Shown in pieces: positions 37,494 to 46,219 of a stretch of 64,000 nucleotides of DNA; position 1 is the first letter of the stretch, and the number at the start of each line of letters is the position of its first letter. The notes beneath the pieces are model-generated. The model worked only from the letters and a program-made list of their open reading frames with translations. It was not told where the DNA came from and searched no databases. The stretch comes from Streptomyces typhae (GTDB lineage: Bacteria; Actinomycetota; Actinomycetes; Streptomycetales; Streptomycetaceae). The translations under genes and the position numbers were made by a program. The stretch is taken from the NCBI RefSeq assembly GCF_009755605.1, contig NZ_WPNZ01000008.1, positions 310,001-374,000 of the forward strand, given 5' to 3'.

Positions 37494-37910
37494 ATGTCCC
37501 AGGAAGCCGTGCCCGAGCAGACGCACGATCCGCGCGCGCCGGAGCAGTCACGCCGCGAGGTCGTGCCGGAACCGGCCCGCGGGCAGGCCCGTGCCGCGCG
37601 GCAGGGCGCGCCCAGAGGTCTGTTGCAGCAGATGGAGGAGCTGATGGCCGCGCTGAACGCGGATCTGACGCGCCTGGACGCCGATCTTCAGCAGTCCGCC
37701 CTCCAGCAGCCCGATGTGCAACGGCCTTGCCCTCAGCAGCCCGTTCTCCAGCCGCCCGGCTCACCGCAGCCCGGCCCCTCGCAGGTCGGCTCTTCACTGA
37801 TCGACGCCCCGCAGTCCCACCCTCCGCGGTTCCACTCCCCGCAGTCCGTGCGCCCCGGTGCGGGCACGCCGGTGCGTCCGCCGGTGGACGGCGGTCCCGG
37901 CGGCGTCTGA
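37494..37910 (+). CDS. Gln/Pro-rich hydrophilic protein of unknown function
   Basis: The 138-residue product starts at ATG with GAGGAGG 6 bases upstream, supporting translation. A charged N-terminal part leads to one amphipathic helix (LLQQMEELMAALNADLTRLDADLQ, possible coiled coil). The remaining half is disordered and rich in Gln, Pro and Ser. No domain is recognised. Confidence 0.6.
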   Translation: MSQEAVPEQTHDPRAPEQSRREVVPEPARGQARAARQGAPRGLLQQMEELMAALNADLTRLDADLQQSALQQPDVQRPCPQQPVLQPPGSPQPGPSQVGSSLIDAPQSHPPRFHSPQSVRPGAGTPVRPPVDGGPGGV

Positions 37911-37932
37911 GGAGCGGTCCGGGCTGTCCGGC

Positions 37933-38415
37933 TCAGCACATCGGCCGGGTCCCCGAGGGCTCCGGCGCGTCGCGCGCTCTGGCCGCGAGTCTGCGGAGCA
38001 TCTCCAGGACGCGGTCCCGGGCCTCGTCGGCCGCGTCGATGGCCTCCATGCACTGCCAGTACACCCCCTCGTCGTCGGCGCCCATCGCTACCGTGACCAG
38101 GGCGATGCCCACTTCACCCAGGAGCACGCCGAGGCCGAGGAGGGTGTCGTGGGCATCGCCTATCGTCGTCAGCTTCGCCGCCCGTATCTCCTGGGGCTCG
38201 GGCGGGGGATGACTCAGGACCGCGCAGCCCCTGCCGCTCAGTTCGCTGAGGCCCAGCGCCTCGCCCCGTAACTCCGGGGGTCCCGCGACCGCCAGGCGGC
38301 TGCCGATCGCCTGCGCCAGAGCCTGGGACTGCCACACCTCCGCCACGAGGGAGGCGGACTCCTGACTTCGCGCCAGGGCGCACCTGCTCGCCTCGATGAG
38401 CCGCATCGCATCCAT
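37933..38415 (-). CDS. DUF6099 family protein
   Basis: This 160-residue helical protein (MDAMRLIEASRCALARSQES, PPELRGEALGLSELSGRGC, LLGEVGIALVTVAMGADDEG, YWQCMEAIDAADEA) matches what I remember as the streptomycete DUF6099 family. No catalytic motif or membrane helix is seen. It is convergent with the Gln/Pro-rich gene, 22 bases away. Confidence 0.72.
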   Translation of the reverse strand: MDAMRLIEASRCALARSQESASLVAEVWQSQALAQAIGSRLAVAGPPELRGEALGLSELSGRGCAVLSHPPPEPQEIRAAKLTTIGDAHDTLLGLGVLLGEVGIALVTVAMGADDEGVYWQCMEAIDAADEARDRVLEMLRRLAARARDAPEPSGTRPMC

Positions 38416-38847
38416 GCGCCGTCCCCATTCATTCCGCGCCCATACACAGCACGTGCAACCAAACTCCTCTATCCACTACCCACAGTGAGCGCCTTCAGGA
38501 CGAAAAGCCAGAGGAAGCCTGAAATCTGTGGACAAAAAATCGCCAATGGACAATGCATCCACTTCGGAGAGTGACGATGAGGTGTCTTTGGGGGGCTTTC
38601 GGCATGTCCAACGGGTGGTGACGGCACAGGACTTGAGGGGCGGGGGTGCGCGCCGTGTGCGCCGTGAATGCCGGGGGCTCAGCACCGGTTGTGCGGTGGA
38701 GCGGCTCGGCGCCGGACGGCGGGGCCGCTCCCTCGGAGAGCCGCCGGGCGGCACGGCCGCTCCATCGAAGGTCCGCCGGGCGGCACGGCCGCTTCACCGG
38801 AGAGCCGCCGGGCGACGGGGGGCGTACTGAGGGAGTGCGGCGCTGCC
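38416..38847. other. 432-bp intergenic region with AT-rich patch and 32-bp tandem repeats
   Basis: Bases 38455-38600 are markedly AT-richer than the surroundings (ctgtggacaaaaaatcgcc, caatgcatccac) and probably contain the DUF6099 promoter. To the right is a GC-rich 32-bp tandem repeat. Short open frames exist on both strands here but lack ribosome-binding sites and domain features, so I do not call a gene. Confidence 0.55.
38709..38820. repeat. 32-bp tandem repeat, three good copies
   Basis: ccgccgggcggcacggccgc starts at 38741 and 38773, and a diverged copy (ccgccgggcgacgggg) starts at 38805. A more degenerate unit precedes them. Confidence 0.8.
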
Positions 38848-39171
38848 CTAGGGCGCCGGGAAGCGATGCTCGTTCCGGTCGATCTTCGCGGCGAGCGCCG
38901 TGAGCGGATCGATTCCGAGGCGGCTGCAGAACTGCAGCAGATAGGCGAGGACGTCGGCGACCTCGTCGGTGACGCGGTGCGCCGACTCCGGTTCGTCCAT
39001 GATCCGGGCCGACTGCTCGGGAGTCAGCCACTGGAAGATCTCCACGAGTTCGGCCGCCTCCACGCTGAGCGCGGCGGCCAGGTTCTTGGGGGTGTGGTAC
39101 TGCTCCCAGTCGCGCGCCGCCGCGAACTCGGCCAGCCTGCGCTGCAGTCCCGCTACGTCATGATCTGTCAC
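38848..39171 (-). CDS. MazG-like nucleotide pyrophosphohydrolase
   Basis: The 107-residue single-domain protein has the all-alpha NTP-pyrophosphatase signature: EQYHTPKNLAAALSVEAAELVEIFQW with the first acidic pair, and HRVTDEVADVLAYLLQF with the second. It is of the RS21-C6/dCTPase-like type and probably hydrolyses (d)NTPs to monophosphates as house-cleaning. It starts 13 bases after the AAA ATPase gene, so the two are co-transcribed. Confidence 0.88.
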   Translation of the reverse strand: MTDHDVAGLQRRLAEFAAARDWEQYHTPKNLAAALSVEAAELVEIFQWLTPEQSARIMDEPESAHRVTDEVADVLAYLLQFCSRLGIDPLTALAAKIDRNEHRFPAP

Positions 39172-39184
39172 GGCCCCAAGTCAA

Positions 39185-40372
39185 CTACATCCCGGCAGGT
39201 CCGGGGCGCCCCAGGTCCACCACGGTCACCCCGTCCGCCGCCGCGGCCCAGGCCGCGTCGGCGACGGCGCCGATCAGCCGCAGATGCCCGCGGGCGCACA
39301 TCCGGGCGGCGAGGTCGGCGAGGGCCCGCTTCTGGCGCTGGTCCAGGCAGCGGTCGAAGCCGTCGGCGAGGACCGTGAGGCTCTGGTAGGCCTCCGGGAC
39401 CTCCGCCACCGGGTCGACCTCCAGGACCCGGGGGCCGGTGAGCAGGACCAGGGCGAGGGCCAGATAGCGCAGTTCGCCGTCGCCGAGGCGGCCCATGGAG
39501 GTGCGTACGCCGTCACCGCGGTCGAGCACCCCGAGGAGCGCGCCGTCCCGTGTCTCCTCGGCCCGCACGTCGGCCACCGGCCCCGCGCAGCCGGCCCGCA
39601 CCGCCGTCACCAGCTGGGCGTGCCGGGTGCCGCACTCGGCGCGGGTGCGCCACAGGACTTCCGCGAGGTTGTCGCAGCCCGTCAGGAGGCGGCCGGTGCC
39701 GACGAGGCCGGGCGGCACCGGCTCGCGCATGCGGGCGGGGCGCGGGTCGCAGGCGAACACCGACCGCAGGGCGACGACGACCTGCTCGGCGGCGGCGAGC
39801 ACCAGCCGCTGGCCGTCGGTCTTGCCCGCGACGCGCAGCGGCAGCAGGGCCGTGCCCAGACGGTCGTCGGGCAGCGGGGCGCGGGTGACCGGCGCGGCGC
39901 CCGCCGTGTGCCAGGCCGCCTGGACGGCGCGCCGGCCCGGGTCGCGCAGGGCGGTCTCCAGGAGCGTGAGCCCGTCGCGCGTCAACCGTTCGCCCGCGAT
40001 GCGCAGTTCCGGCTCGGCCTGCACGGCCACGTCCAGGCGTACGGGTCCCGCGGGGCCGTCGACCGTGCAGCCGATGCGGAAGCCGCGGCGGGCCTGGCCG
40101 TCGGCCCGTGCCCGCTCGGGCACGCAGCGGCCGGGCTGCGGGAAGACGTCGATCAGCTCGGCTCCCGCGCCGAGCAGCGCCAGCGCCTCGTACGCCCGGA
40201 GCGCGCTGGTCTTCCCGCTGCCGCTCGGCCCCGCGAAGAGAGTGAGCGGACCGAGCGGGAACGCGGCGCCCCGATGCCCCTCGAAGGCGGAAAGACGCAG
40301 CTCGGTGACGCGCGGCCGGACGCGGGCCGCCGTCCGGTCCTGCGCGAGCGCCCGGCGGGAGTGCACACTCAT
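39185..40372 (-). CDS. AAA-type (SMC/ABC-like) ATPase
   Basis: The 395-residue protein has LRLSAFEGHRGAAFPLGPLT leading to Walker A GPSGSGKTS. Near the C-terminus is an ABC-like signature LGDGELRYLALALVLL and a Walker-B-like LEVDPVAEVPEAYQSL in which the usual acidic pair is not obvious. This arrangement resembles chromosome-partition-like AAA ATPases (AAA_21 group). No nuclease domain is attached. It is upstream of the MazG-like gene in a two-gene unit. Confidence 0.8.
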   Translation of the reverse strand: MSVHSRRALAQDRTAARVRPRVTELRLSAFEGHRGAAFPLGPLTLFAGPSGSGKTSALRAYEALALLGAGAELIDVFPQPGRCVPERARADGQARRGFRIGCTVDGPAGPVRLDVAVQAEPELRIAGERLTRDGLTLLETALRDPGRRAVQAAWHTAGAAPVTRAPLPDDRLGTALLPLRVAGKTDGQRLVLAAAEQVVVALRSVFACDPRPARMREPVPPGLVGTGRLLTGCDNLAEVLWRTRAECGTRHAQLVTAVRAGCAGPVADVRAEETRDGALLGVLDRGDGVRTSMGRLGDGELRYLALALVLLTGPRVLEVDPVAEVPEAYQSLTVLADGFDRCLDQRQKRALADLAARMCARGHLRLIGAVADAAWAAAADGVTVVDLGRPGPAGM

Positions 40373-40974
40373 GACCGGACGTTATGGCCACCGATCCAGC
40401 CGAACCGTTCCGCCCGGCGGACCTTCGCACGAATGGGGGATCACGGGCCGAAGTTCCCCGGGGCGGGGGCCGATGCCGGGCCGGCGCCGGGGCGGGGGCC
40501 GGGGCGAGCGCCGGGCCGGGGCGGGCGGGGCTGCGGGCGGTCCGGTCGTCGGGCCGCGGGTCGGCGCCCGACCAGGGGTGGGCGCCGGGGCAGGCGTGCC
40601 ACCGGGGCGGCGATGTCGCCAGGGCGGGCTTCTTCAGGCCGAGGCTGCCCCAGGGCGGAGCTTCAGCCGGGCTGCTGTGGACGGGCGCTGGGCTGCGCTG
40701 CGCGGCTGCTCGTCGGCTCCGGGTGGCTCCCGGTGGCTCCGGCCAGCGTCTGTCAGATACCTGACGGCGGCGCCTGCCAGATTGGGGGGCGCCGCCAGGT
40801 ATCGCCGGTCGGCCGCCGGGCGGCGGTCGCCGGATGCCGAACAGCGCGCGTCCGACACCAGACAGCGCCCGCCCGAAGCCGGACAGCGGCAGGCGACGCC
40901 GGACAGCGGCAGGCAACGCCGGGCAAGGCATCCCAGATGCCGCACAGCACCCGCCCGGCGCCGGGCAACCCCGG
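40373..40974. other. 602-bp GC-rich intergenic region with degenerate repeats
   Basis: No credible gene is found. Two exact 20-bp units, gccggacagcggcaggcgac-like, lie at 40878-40897 and 40898-40917, with degenerate relatives from about 40834 to 40975. The left part is repetitive in ggggcgggggcc-like sequence. Several frames stay open because of composition. Confidence 0.55.
40878..40917. repeat. 20-bp tandem repeat within a degenerate array
   Basis: Two adjacent 20-bp copies differ at one base; diverged relatives containing acagcg extend to both sides. Confidence 0.75.
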
Positions 40975-41358
40975 TCAGATGCCCGTCGCCGCCTCCACCA
41001 GACCCTGGACCTCCGTGTCGGGCGGGGAGAGCAGGAAGACGTTCTTCTCCACGCGGTGCATACCGCAGCCGAGGCCGAAGACCACGCCGCTGCTGAAGTC
41101 CAGGACCCGTTTGGCGACTTCGGTCTCGGCGCCCGACAGGTCGAGGAGGACCGGCGTCTGCGCCATCAGGTACTCGGCGACGTCACGGGCGTCCGCGAAG
41201 ATGTTCACGCGCGTGACGATGAAGCGCCGCCGCGCCTCCGTCTCCGCGTCGGGCAGGGCACTGTGGCCGGGCCACGACGGCCATTCGTTGCGGCCGCGCA
41301 GCGGTACGACCTGGGCGAGCCCCTCCCACTGTTCGTCGGTGGCTTCGTGGCTGGTCAC
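40975..41358 (-). CDS. SepF-like cell division protein
   Basis: The 127-residue protein has the SepF/DUF552 core: RRRFIVTRVNIFADARDVAEYLMAQTPVLLDL, then AETEVAKRVLDFSSGVVFGLGCGMHRVEKNVFLLSP. SepF binds FtsZ at division sites; short paralogues like this, lacking the long N-terminal membrane anchor, are additional SepF-like proteins in Streptomyces. GTG 41358 is preferred because it starts just before the conserved ATDEQWEGLAQVVPLRGR. A TTG 15 codons upstream is an alternative. Confidence 0.85.
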   Translation of the reverse strand: MTSHEATDEQWEGLAQVVPLRGRNEWPSWPGHSALPDAETEARRRFIVTRVNIFADARDVAEYLMAQTPVLLDLSGAETEVAKRVLDFSSGVVFGLGCGMHRVEKNVFLLSPPDTEVQGLVEAATGI

Positions 41359-41585
41359 AGAGCAACCCCGTCCTGGCTCGTCCTCAACGTCTGCACCTGG
41401 CAATTCTTACGCAACTCACCCGATCGGCCCAACCACGACACGGTCGCATGGCACGTGTCACATGTGCGGGCGGCGCGGGAACACCGCGAGAACACCCGGG
41501 AACCCGCCGCCCCAGCCGCACGACCACCTGCCCGGTGCCGGGTGTCCGCAGCCCCGTACCGCCAAACCAGTTCACGGGAGCGTCG

Positions 41586-41873
41586 ATGGCAGACGAGCGT
41601 TCAACCCCCGCGCGCACGCCGGGTTCCGGCGGCGCACCGGACGGCGCGCGGAGGTGGCGGCCGCCGCCCGCGCTGCTCGGATTCCTCGTGCTGCTCGTCG
41701 TCGTCTTCGCCGTCGCGTACCAAGTCGGCTCGTCGGTGGGGCCGGTGGCGCCGGGCATGCGGTCGTCGGACCCCGGCGGCGACACGGGCCCCGAGGGCGG
41801 CACCGGTGGTGCCGGTGGCACCGGAAGGGACGAGGGCGGGCACGGCGGTTCGCACGGGGGGCACGGCCGGTGA
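41586..41873 (+). CDS. small single-TM protein with His/Gly-rich tail
   Basis: The 95-residue protein has a charged N-terminus, one membrane helix (ALLGFLVLLVVVFAVAYQVG) and an outside tail rich in Gly, Asp and His (EGGHGGSHGGHGR). The tail could bind copper. Its stop overlaps the GTG of the copper ATPase (GTGA), which supports a role in the same process. GGGAG precedes ATG 41586. Confidence 0.75.
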   Translation: MADERSTPARTPGSGGAPDGARRWRPPPALLGFLVLLVVVFAVAYQVGSSVGPVAPGMRSSDPGGDTGPEGGTGGAGGTGRDEGGHGGSHGGHGR

Positions 41874-44425
41874 CCGCGGAGACCACTGCGGAGACCACCG
41901 CCGAGGACTCGGCAGGTGCCGGGACCTCGGCCCCGGCACCTGCGCCTGCCCCGGCACCTGCCGAAGGCACGGTCACCGACCTGCTCGTGGGCGGCATGAC
42001 CTGTGCCGCCTGTGTGAACCGGGTCGAGAAGAAGCTGGGGCGGCTCCCCGGCGTCAGCGCCACCGTGAACCTCGCCACCGGCCGGGCCCGGGTTCACCAC
42101 CCCCCGGACATCCCGCCGGACGAACTCGTCGCCGTCGTGGTCAAGGCCGGGTACACCGCCGAACTGCCGCCCCCGGCGGCCTCTCCCGCCTCTCCCGCCT
42201 CGCCCACGGGACCGGAACCGGAACCTCAGGGAGCCGGTACGGAGAGGGAGGCGACGGAGCGGTATGCCGAGCGGCAGCGGCTGCTCGTCACCGCCGCGCT
42301 CTCGCTGCCCGTGCTCGTCCTGTCCATGGTGCCCGCCTGGCAGTTCCGTAACTGGCAGTGGCTGTGTTTCGTGCTCACGGCGCCGGTGGCGGTGTGGGGT
42401 GCGTGGCCGTTCCACCGGCGGGCGCTGCGCGGCCTGCGGCACGGCGCCGCGACCATGGACACGCTGGTGTCGCTCGGTGTCGCGGCCTCCTTCTCGTGGT
42501 CGGTGTACGCCCTGTTCCTCGGCGGCGCGGGCGAGCCGGGGATGCGGATGGCGTTCGAGGTGCTGCCGTCCGCGGGTGACGGCGCCCACCACGTGTACCT
42601 GGAGGCGGCGGTCGGGGTGCCGCTGTCCGTGCTCGCGGGGCGCTTCCTGGAGTCGCGGGCGCGGCACGGCACGGGCGCGGCGCTGCGTTCCCTCGCTTCG
42701 CTGGCCGTCAAGGACGTCGCGGTGCGCGACGCGGACGGCACGGAGCGGCGGATCCCGGCCGGACGGCTGCGGGTGGGGCAGGAGTTCGTGGTGCGGCCCG
42801 GGGAGCGGGTGGCCACGGACGGCGTGGTGGTGGCCGGGGCGTCGGCGCTCGACCTGTCGCTCGTCACGGGGGAGAGCGAGCCGGTGGAGGTCGGCCCCGG
42901 CGGGGCCGTCGTCGGCGCCGCCGTGAACGCGGGCGGGCTCCTCACCGTCCGCGCGACAGCGGTGGGCGCCGACACGCAACTCGCCCGCATCACGCGCATG
43001 GTGACGGAAGCCCAGGCGGGCAAGGCGCGCGCCCAGCGGCTCGCGGACGCCGCGGCGGGCGTCTTCGTCCCCGTGGTCCTGACGCTCGCCGTGACCGTCC
43101 TCGGGTTCTGGCTGGGCGCGGGCGCCGCGCCGGAGGCCGCGATCACCGCGTCCGTGGCGGTCCTCGTCGTCGCCTGCCCCTGCGCGCTCGGCCTCGCGAC
43201 GCCCACCGCGCTGCTCGCCGCCACGGGGCGCGGCGCCCGGCTCGGCGTGCTGATCAGCGGGCCCCGCGCCCTGGATACGCTGCGCCGTGTCGACACCGTC
43301 GTCCTCGACAAGACCGGCACGCTGACGACGGGTCACATGACCGTCACCGACGTCACCGCCGCACCGGGAGGGCCCGGTCGCGACGCGGTGCTGCGGCTCG
43401 CCGCGGCGGTCGAGGGCGGCTCCGAGCACCCGCTGGGGCGCGCCGTCGTCGCGTACGCGCGGAAGGAACTGACGGCGGAGCAGCTGCCACAGGTCACGGA
43501 CTTCCGTGCGACGCCGGGGCGGGGTGTCAGGGGTGTGGTGGAGGGGCGCGAGGTGGAGGTGTGCTCGCCGGGCACGGGCCTGGGCGGCTCGGTTCCGGAC
43601 TCGGGCTCGGTTCCGGACTCGGGCTCGGTTCCGGACTCGGGCTCGGGCTCGGGCACTAACCCGAGCGGAGCCCAGGGCGCGGTCCTGGAAGCGGCCCCGG
43701 GCGCGGCCCCGCACGCAGACCCGGGCACCGTGCTGCCCGACGTGCTCGGCCGCGCCCTCGCCGAGGCCGAGTCGGCCGCGCGGACCGTGGTCCTGGTACG
43801 GGTGGACGGCGTCGTCCGAGCCGTGGTGGCCGTGGGCGACGTGCTGCGGCCGGAGAGCTACCGCGCGGTGGACCGGCTGCGGCGGCTCGGGGTGCGGCCG
43901 GTGCTCGCCACCGGGGACCGGCCCGCGGTCGCGCACGCCGTGGCCGCCGAGCTCGGGATCGACGAGGTGCACGCGGGCTGCACACCGCAGGACAAGGCCG
44001 CGCTCGTCGGGCGACTGCGGGCCGCGGGCCGCCGGGTCGCCGTGCTCGGCGACGGCGTGAACGACGCGGCGGCGCTCGCCCGTGCCGACCTGGGCATCGC
44101 CATGGGCTGCGGCAGCGACGCCGCGATCGGCGCGGCCGACGTGACGCTGGCCACCGGGGACATCGGCGCGGCGGCCGTCGCGGTGCGGCTCGCCCGCCGC
44201 ACCCTGGCCACCATCCGCACCAACCTGGTCTGGGCGTTCGGCTACAACGCCCTCGCCGTGCCACTCGCCGCGGTCGGCCGCCTCGGACCCATGACGGCGG
44301 CCGTCGCGATGTCCCTCAGCTCCCTGCTCGTGGTCGGGAACAGCTTGCGGCTGCGTACGTGGGAACCGGCGCCGCGGGCCGCGACGGGACGCGGACGGGC
44401 GGGCGTCGGGGGTCGGGGCCGGTGA
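41870..44425 (+). CDS. copA: copper-translocating P1B-type ATPase
   Basis: The 851-residue pump has one N-terminal HMA domain (GGMTCAACVNRV, Cys45 and Cys48), the membrane CPC (436-438), phosphorylation site DKTGT (Asp480), GGSEHPLG in the nucleotide domain, GDGVNDAAAL, and YN plus MSLSS in the last helices, the Cu(I) pattern. It exports copper. Residues about 573-615, in the nucleotide-binding domain, are an insertion of GSVPDS repeats encoded by an 18-bp tandem repeat. GTG 41870 overlaps the upstream stop. The N-terminus also has a short Ala-Pro repeat. Confidence 0.93.
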   Translation: MTAETTAETTAEDSAGAGTSAPAPAPAPAPAEGTVTDLLVGGMTCAACVNRVEKKLGRLPGVSATVNLATGRARVHHPPDIPPDELVAVVVKAGYTAELPPPAASPASPASPTGPEPEPQGAGTEREATERYAERQRLLVTAALSLPVLVLSMVPAWQFRNWQWLCFVLTAPVAVWGAWPFHRRALRGLRHGAATMDTLVSLGVAASFSWSVYALFLGGAGEPGMRMAFEVLPSAGDGAHHVYLEAAVGVPLSVLAGRFLESRARHGTGAALRSLASLAVKDVAVRDADGTERRIPAGRLRVGQEFVVRPGERVATDGVVVAGASALDLSLVTGESEPVEVGPGGAVVGAAVNAGGLLTVRATAVGADTQLARITRMVTEAQAGKARAQRLADAAAGVFVPVVLTLAVTVLGFWLGAGAAPEAAITASVAVLVVACPCALGLATPTALLAATGRGARLGVLISGPRALDTLRRVDTVVLDKTGTLTTGHMTVTDVTAAPGGPGRDAVLRLAAAVEGGSEHPLGRAVVAYARKELTAEQLPQVTDFRATPGRGVRGVVEGREVEVCSPGTGLGGSVPDSGSVPDSGSVPDSGSGSGTNPSGAQGAVLEAAPGAAPHADPGTVLPDVLGRALAEAESAARTVVLVRVDGVVRAVVAVGDVLRPESYRAVDRLRRLGVRPVLATGDRPAVAHAVAAELGIDEVHAGCTPQDKAALVGRLRAAGRRVAVLGDGVNDAAALARADLGIAMGCGSDAAIGAADVTLATGDIGAAAVAVRLARRTLATIRTNLVWAFGYNALAVPLAAVGRLGPMTAAVAMSLSSLLVVGNSLRLRTWEPAPRAATGRGRAGVGGRGR
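43586..43654. repeat. 18-bp tandem repeat in copA
   Basis: Three exact copies of ggctcggttccggactcg (43586-43639) followed by ggctcg units encode GSVPDS repeats in the nucleotide-binding domain. Confidence 0.9.
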
Positions 44426-45300
44426 GCGAGGTGGAGCAGGTGGGTTCGGTGGGTGCGGGTGCGGTGGGCGTCGGTGCGGTGGGTGCGGGCGGAGGCGGTG
44501 AACGTCCCGGGGCCGGGGGCGATGTCGGGGCCGGAGTCGATCCCCGGGCCGAAGCCGGTCCCGAGGCCCGAGTCGACACCGAGGCCGGAGTCGACACCCG
44601 AGCCGGAGTCGATACCGAGGCCGGAGTCGGGATCGATCCCGGAGTCGGGGTCAGTTCCGGAGCCAGCGCTGATGCCGGGGTCGGCGGCGCTGATGCCGCA
44701 CTCGGCGGCTCAGGTGCCGGAGTCGGCAGCTCAGGAGCCGGACTCAGCGGCTCAGGAGCCGGACTCGGCGGCGCTGATGCCGGACTCGGCGCTGGTGCCG
44801 GGGCCGTGTTCGCGTGGGGACGGCGCGCCCTGCCCGGCGTGCTCGCGCCCGTGCTCGCGCCCGTCGTCGCCTGCGCCGTGGCCCTCTCCGGCCTCTCGGC
44901 CTGGGTCGCCGCCGGGGCCGCAGGCGGGCCCGCGCGGATCGCCGTCGGTGACGCCCGGGTGTTCCTGCCGTACGGCGGCAAGACGGAGACGGCGGCGTTC
45001 TTCCGGATCACCAACAGCGGGGAGTCCGGCGACACCCTGCTGTCCGTCGCCTCGCCCGAGGCGGACGACGTGATGCTGAGCCGGACCGTGGAACGGGCCG
45101 GGAACGTGGAGTCGATGCGGATGGTCGACTCCGCGGCGGTGCCCGCGCGTTCCGTGGTGCGGATGACGCCCGAGGGCCTGGACGTGATGCTGAGCCCCCG
45201 GCGGCCCCTGCGGCTCGGTGACGAGGTGCCCTTCGTGCTGCGGTTCCGGCACGGCGGGGACGTACGCGTACGGGCGGTGGTGGTGAGGCCGGGCAGCTGA
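44422..45300 (+). CDS. PCu(A)C-like copper chaperone with low-complexity N-terminus
   Basis: The 292-residue protein overlaps copA by 4 bases. Residues 1 to about 130 are Gly/Ala-rich, with an 18-bp repeat giving AGVDTE/R units. Next is one hydrophobic segment (LAPVVACAVALSGLSAWVAAG) and a C-terminal PCu(A)C-type domain (GGKTETAAFFRITNSGESGD, ESMRMVDS, LDVMLSPRRPLRLGDEVPFVLRF). In canonical members copper is bound by two His and two Met; here the equivalents of both His appear replaced (VMLSRT and LDVML), so binding may rely on Met only. A GTG at 44806 could start a shorter form without the repeats. Confidence 0.8.
   Translation: MSEVEQVGSVGAGAVGVGAVGAGGGGERPGAGGDVGAGVDPRAEAGPEARVDTEAGVDTRAGVDTEAGVGIDPGVGVSSGASADAGVGGADAALGGSGAGVGSSGAGLSGSGAGLGGADAGLGAGAGAVFAWGRRALPGVLAPVLAPVVACAVALSGLSAWVAAGAAGGPARIAVGDARVFLPYGGKTETAAFFRITNSGESGDTLLSVASPEADDVMLSRTVERAGNVESMRMVDSAAVPARSVVRMTPEGLDVMLSPRRPLRLGDEVPFVLRFRHGGDVRVRAVVVRPGS
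44563..44638. repeat. 18-bp tandem repeat in the PCuAC-like gene
   Basis: About four units of a gaggccggagtcgacacc-like sequence encode AGVDTE/R repeats. Confidence 0.8.
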
Positions 45301-45426
45301 GCCGCACGTACCCCCGGGGGCCCCTGGGGGAACTCCCGGTGCCCGTACGGGAACTCCCCGGGCCCGCCGTGCGACTACTGGCGCGCGAGCAGCGGAGCGG
45401 GTGCCGGAAAGGGGCGCGGGCAGCGG

Positions 45427-46065
45427 ATGGGCGGACTTGACGTACGCATGCGTGAGGTGACCTGCGGTCATGGGCGCGTGGTCGCCGTCGACAGCGTGGA
45501 TCTCGACATCGCAGCCGGGGAGCGCGTGGCGCTCACCGGGACGAACGGCTCCGGCAAGTCCACGCTGCTGCGGGCCGTCCTCGGGCTGCACCGGCAGCAC
45601 ACGGGCAGCATCCTCGTCGGCGGCCGCGGTACCGCGTCGGCGGTGGACCGGGCGTGGCGGCGGCAGGCCTGCGCCTGGGTGCCGCAGAAGCCCGCGGCCG
45701 GGCGGTTCCCGCTGCTCGCGGGCGAACTCCTGGACTCCGCGGGCGCGCCCGAGCAGACGGCGGAGGCGGCTCACGACCTCGGCGTCGGCGAGTTGCGGCG
45801 GCGGCCCCTGGACGCGCTGTCCGGGGGCCAGTTGCAGCGCGTGTACCTGGCCCGCGCCATCGGGTGCGTGGCCGCGGGGGCGGGGGTGGTGCTGGCGGAC
45901 GAGCCGACCGCCGCCCTCGACTTCGCGGGCCAGGAGGAGGCCGCCGCGGCCCTCACAGCGCTCCCCGTCACGCTCGTCGTCGTCACCCACGACCGCGAAC
46001 TCGCCGCCCGCTGCGACCGGGTCCTGGACATGGCGGCGGGACGGCTGCGGGAGGTGACGCCGTGA
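45427..46065 (+). CDS. aztA: zinc ABC transporter ATP-binding protein
   Basis: The 212-residue ATPase has Walker A GTNGSGKST, the signature LSGGQLQRVYLARA, Walker B VVLADEPTAALD and the switch His in VVTHDREL. It is the first of three genes for a metal ABC importer whose permease and binding protein are of the cluster 9 zinc/manganese kind, as in aztABC. ATG 45427 lies shortly after a GC-rich 126-base gap from the copper genes. Confidence 0.9.
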   Translation: MGGLDVRMREVTCGHGRVVAVDSVDLDIAAGERVALTGTNGSGKSTLLRAVLGLHRQHTGSILVGGRGTASAVDRAWRRQACAWVPQKPAAGRFPLLAGELLDSAGAPEQTAEAAHDLGVGELRRRPLDALSGGQLQRVYLARAIGCVAAGAGVVLADEPTAALDFAGQEEAAAALTALPVTLVVVTHDRELAARCDRVLDMAAGRLREVTP

Positions 46066-46219
46066 CGTACGAGGTGTCGCGGGCGCCGGCGGGGCGTGGT
46101 GTCGCCCCCGGGCCAGGGTCCGGGTCCCGCCCCGGGGCCGGGCCGAGGGCGGGATCCGGGTCCGGCTCCGGTGCCACCGCCGGCGCCACCGCCACTCCCC
46201 CGCCGCCGGAGGCCCCCCG

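Noticed and set aside
38528..38830. 100-codon plus-strand frame before the MazG-like gene
   Set aside because: Second half is just the 32-bp tandem repeat; no ribosome-binding site and no recognisable features.
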